Assembly: GCA_023053575.1 (NCBI GenBank)
Contig: JAKZAP010000123.1
Span: 1 to 64,000, forward strand
Direction: 5' to 3'
DNA: 64,000 bases
Origin: Branchinecta lynchi
Taxonomy: Eukaryota > Arthropoda > Branchiopoda > Anostraca > Branchinectidae
Shown here: positions 62,101 to 64,000 of the stretch, in pieces
Numbering within the stretch: the stretch's first letter is position 1
Layout: the number at the start of each line of letters is the position of its first letter
Notes under the pieces: model-generated
What the model saw: only the letters and a program-made list of their open reading frames with translations
Database searches by the model: none
What the model was told of the DNA's origin: nothing
Program-made: the position numbers and the translations under genes

Positions 62101-64000
62101 TTCCAGAAAGGTTTGTTTCCCCACAAGGTTGGTTTTCCCACAAGGTTTGTTTTCCCGCAGGGTTTGTTTTCCCACAAGGTTAGTTTTCCCGCAAGGTTTG
62201 TTTTCCCACAAGGTTAGTTTTCCCACAAGGTTTGTTTCCCCACAAGGTTTGTTTCCCCACAAGGTTTGTTTTCCCACAAGGATTGTTTTCTCACAAGGTT
62301 TGTTTTCCCACTGTGTTGGTTTTCCCAAAAGGTTCGCTTTCCCGCAAGGTTGGTTTTCCCACAAGGTTGGTTTTCCCGCAGGGTTTGTTTCCCCATAAGG
62401 TTGGTTTTCCCACAAGGTTTGTTTTCTCACAAGGTTTGTTTTCCCACTAGGTTGGTTTTCCCACAAGGTTTGTTTTCCCACAAGGTTTGTTTACCCACAA
62501 GGTTCGTTTTCCCCCAAGGTTGGTTTTCAAGCAAGGTTGGTTTTCCCATAAGGTTGGTTTTCCCACAAGGTTGGTTTTCCCGCAAGGTTAGTTTTCCCAC
62601 AAGGTCTGATTTAACACAATGTTTGTTTTCCCACAAGGTTGGTTTTCCCGAAAGGTTTGTTTCCCCACAAGGTTGGTTTTCCCACAAGGTTGGTTTTCCC
62701 GCAGGGTTTGTTTTCCCACAAGGTTAGTTTTCCCGCAAGGTTTGTTTTCCCACAAGGTTGGTTTTCCCGAAAGGTTTGTTTCCCCACAAGGTTGGTATTC
62801 CCACAAGGTTGGTTTTCCCGCAGGGTTTGTTTTCCCACAAGGTTAGTTTTCCCTCAAGGTTTGTTTCCCCACAAGGTTTGTTTTCCCACAAGGTTTGTTT
62901 TCCCACTGTGCTGGTTTTCCCAAAAGGTTCGCTTTCCCACAAGGTTGGTTTTCCCACAAGGTTGGTTTTCGCACAAGGTTGGTTTTCCCGCAGGGTTGCT
63001 TTCCCTATAAGGTTGGTTTTCCCACAAGGTTTGTTTTCTCACAAGGTTTGTTTTCCCACTAGGTTGTTTTTCCCACTAGGTTGGTTTTCCCACAAGGTTT
63101 GTTTCCCACAAGCTTCGTTTTTTCCCGCAGGGTTTGTTTTCCCACAAGGTTAGTTTTCCCGCAAGGTTTGTTTCCCCACAATGTTTGTTTTCCCACAAGG
63201 TTTGTTTTCCCACTGTGTTGGTTTTCCCAAAAGGTTCGCTTTCCCACAAGGTTGGTTTTCCCACAAGGTTGGTTTTCCCGCAGGGTTGCTTTCCCCATAA
63301 GGTTGGTTTTTCCACAAGGTTTGTTTTCTCACAAGGTTTGTTTTCCCACTAGGTTGTTTTTCCCACTAGGTTGGTTTTCCCACAAGGTTTGTTTTCCCAC
63401 AAGCTTTGTTTTCCCCCAAGGTTGTTTTTCCCACTAGGTTGGTTTTCCCACAAGGTTTGTTTTCCCACAAGCTTTGTTTTCCCCCAAGGTTGGTTTTCCC
63501 GCAAGGTTGGTTTACCCACAAGGTTTGTTTTCCCACTGTGTTGGTTTTCCCAAAAGGTTCGCTTTCCCGCAAGGTTGGTTTTCCCACAAGGTTTGTTTCC
63601 CCACAAGGTTTCTTTTCCCACATGGTTTGTTTTCCCACAAGGTTGGTTTTCCCGAAAGGTTTGTTTCCCCACAAGGTTGGTTTTCCCACAAGGTTGGTTT
63701 TCCCGCAGGGTTTGTTTTCCCACAAGGTTAGTTTTCCCGCAAGGTTTGTTTCCCCACAAGGTTTGTTTTCCCACAAGGTTTGTTTTCCCACTGTGTTGGT
63801 TTTCCCAAAAGGTTCGCTTTCCCAAAAGGTTGGTTTTCCCACAAGGTTGGTTTTCCCACAAGGTTGGTTTTCCCACAGGGTTGCTTTCCCCATAAGGTTG
63901 GTTTCCCCAAAAGGTTCGCTTTCCCGCAAGGCTGGTTTTCCCACAAGGTTTGTTTCCCCACAATGTTTGTTTTCTCACAAGGTTTGTTTTCCCACTGTGT
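59200..64000 (-). repeat. Tandem duplication, 2.43- to 2.55-kb offset, right copy cut by window end
   Basis: Landmarks at 59,650, 59,834 and 60,171 recur 2,432 bp later (143 x 17 + 1). Landmarks at 60,530, 60,820 and 61,229 recur 2,551 bp later (150 x 17 + 1). The 119-bp step is exactly seven monomers, missing from copy 1 near 60,340, where CCCGAAAGG runs straight into CCCACTGTG. Shared private states include GGTTTTCAAGC (60,091 and 62,523), GTTTCCCACAAGCTTCG and CCCACATGG. The two copies are almost identical otherwise. Confidence 0.88.
60546..60580 (-). repeat. Irregular AAGCTTCG / six-T unit
   Basis: The run reads GTTTCCCACAAGCTTCG followed by TTTTTTCCCGCAGGG, with one base lost in the first unit and two T gained in the second. 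The same irregular text is at about 63,097-63,131, so it predates the 2.5-kb duplication. A normal-length relative (CACAAGCTTCGTTTTCCC) is near 22,070. Confidence 0.8.

Larger units (their letters stand above)
14079..64000 (-). repeat. 17-bp satellite array, block B (inverted orientation)
   Basis: The same 17-bp satellite continues here as the reverse complement; the + strand consensus is GGTTTGTTTTCCCACAA. The variant classes are those of block A read on the other strand: GGTTAGTTTTCCCGCAA, GGTTCGCTTTCCCGCAA, CCCCATAAGG, CCCACTGTG, CCCACTAGG, TTTTCTCACAA, CCCGAAAGG and AAGCTT-containing units. Because block A and block B share the same variants and the same cassette orders, they belong to one family and were homogenised together before or after the orientation switch. 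I found no return to the block A orientation up to the window end, where the array is still running. No gene, mobile element or unique spacer is visible in these 50 kb. Confidence 0.97.

Noticed and set aside
1..64000. CRISPR array
   Set aside because: There are no unique spacers. The 17-bp units are directly adjacent, and the variation is point substitutions in the repeat itself.
1..64000. Telomeric repeat
   Set aside because: The 17-bp monomer does not match TTAGGG, TTTAGGG, TTAGG or a fungal-type telomere motif, and the mid-array inversion with interior duplications is unlike a telomere tract.
1..64000. CENP-B box (centromeric satellite signature)
   Set aside because: TTTCGGGAAAACC units contain TTCG but lack the spaced CGGG needed for the box, on either strand. 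A centromeric role is not excluded, but this motif does not support one.
1..64000. tRNA, rRNA, other RNA genes, promoters, terminators or transposon ends
   Set aside because: I read the window looking for any non-repeat stretch and found only 17-bp units and small indels between them; nothing has the length or sequence of such features.

Overview
The whole 64 kb window is one kind of DNA: a tandem satellite (minisatellite-scale) array built from a 17-bp monomer, consensus TTGTGGGAAAACAAACC on its G-rich strand. At 17 bp per unit the window holds roughly 3,700-3,800 monomers. I see no unique sequence, no protein gene, no RNA gene, no transposon and no recognisable flank; both window ends lie inside the array. 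An uninterrupted array of this size, with nested unequal-crossover duplications, points to a eukaryotic chromosome (heterochromatic, pericentromeric or subtelomeric satellite). The sequence gives no basis for naming the organism or the family.

Layout. From 1 to about 14,078 the G-rich strand of the monomer is on the + strand. At about 14,078 the array flips, and from there to 64,000 the + strand carries the complement (consensus GGTTTGTTTTCCCACAA). This is the only orientation switch I found. The junction is a clean breakpoint with at most 2 bp of microhomology, not a symmetrical palindrome.

The monomers are not random variants. About a dozen recurrent variant classes occur in preferred orders, for example GGGG-AAAC units, TTGCGGG...CTAACC units, AAAGCGAACC units, a CAACA/CAGTGGG pair, TAGTGGG units, TTGTGAG units and AAGCTT-bearing units. 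They form cassettes of roughly 20-30 monomers, which in turn sit in larger tandem duplications. Offsets read from matching landmarks include 357, 459, 510, 1,157, 1,785, 1,972, 2,432/2,551, 2,686, 2,720, 3,776 and 3,860 bp. Nearly all are whole multiples of 17 within 0-2 bp, as expected from in-register unequal exchange. The clearest large duplications are about 19.4-27.1 kb (two 3.86-kb copies), 26.4-34.0 kb (two 3.78-kb copies, overlapping the previous pair) and 59.2-64.0 kb (two copies of about 2.4-2.55 kb).

Two sequence properties are worth noting. The consensus monomer has no stop codon in any of the six frames, so the window is full of long spurious ORFs (up to 618 codons). The monomer also carries TGTGGGAA, which matches the published CSL/RBPJ/Su(H) binding consensus YGTGRGAA, so the array would present a very dense field of such sites if the host is an animal. 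No genes act together here; the biology, if any, is that of satellite DNA (chromatin, recombination, protein titration, possibly satellite transcripts).
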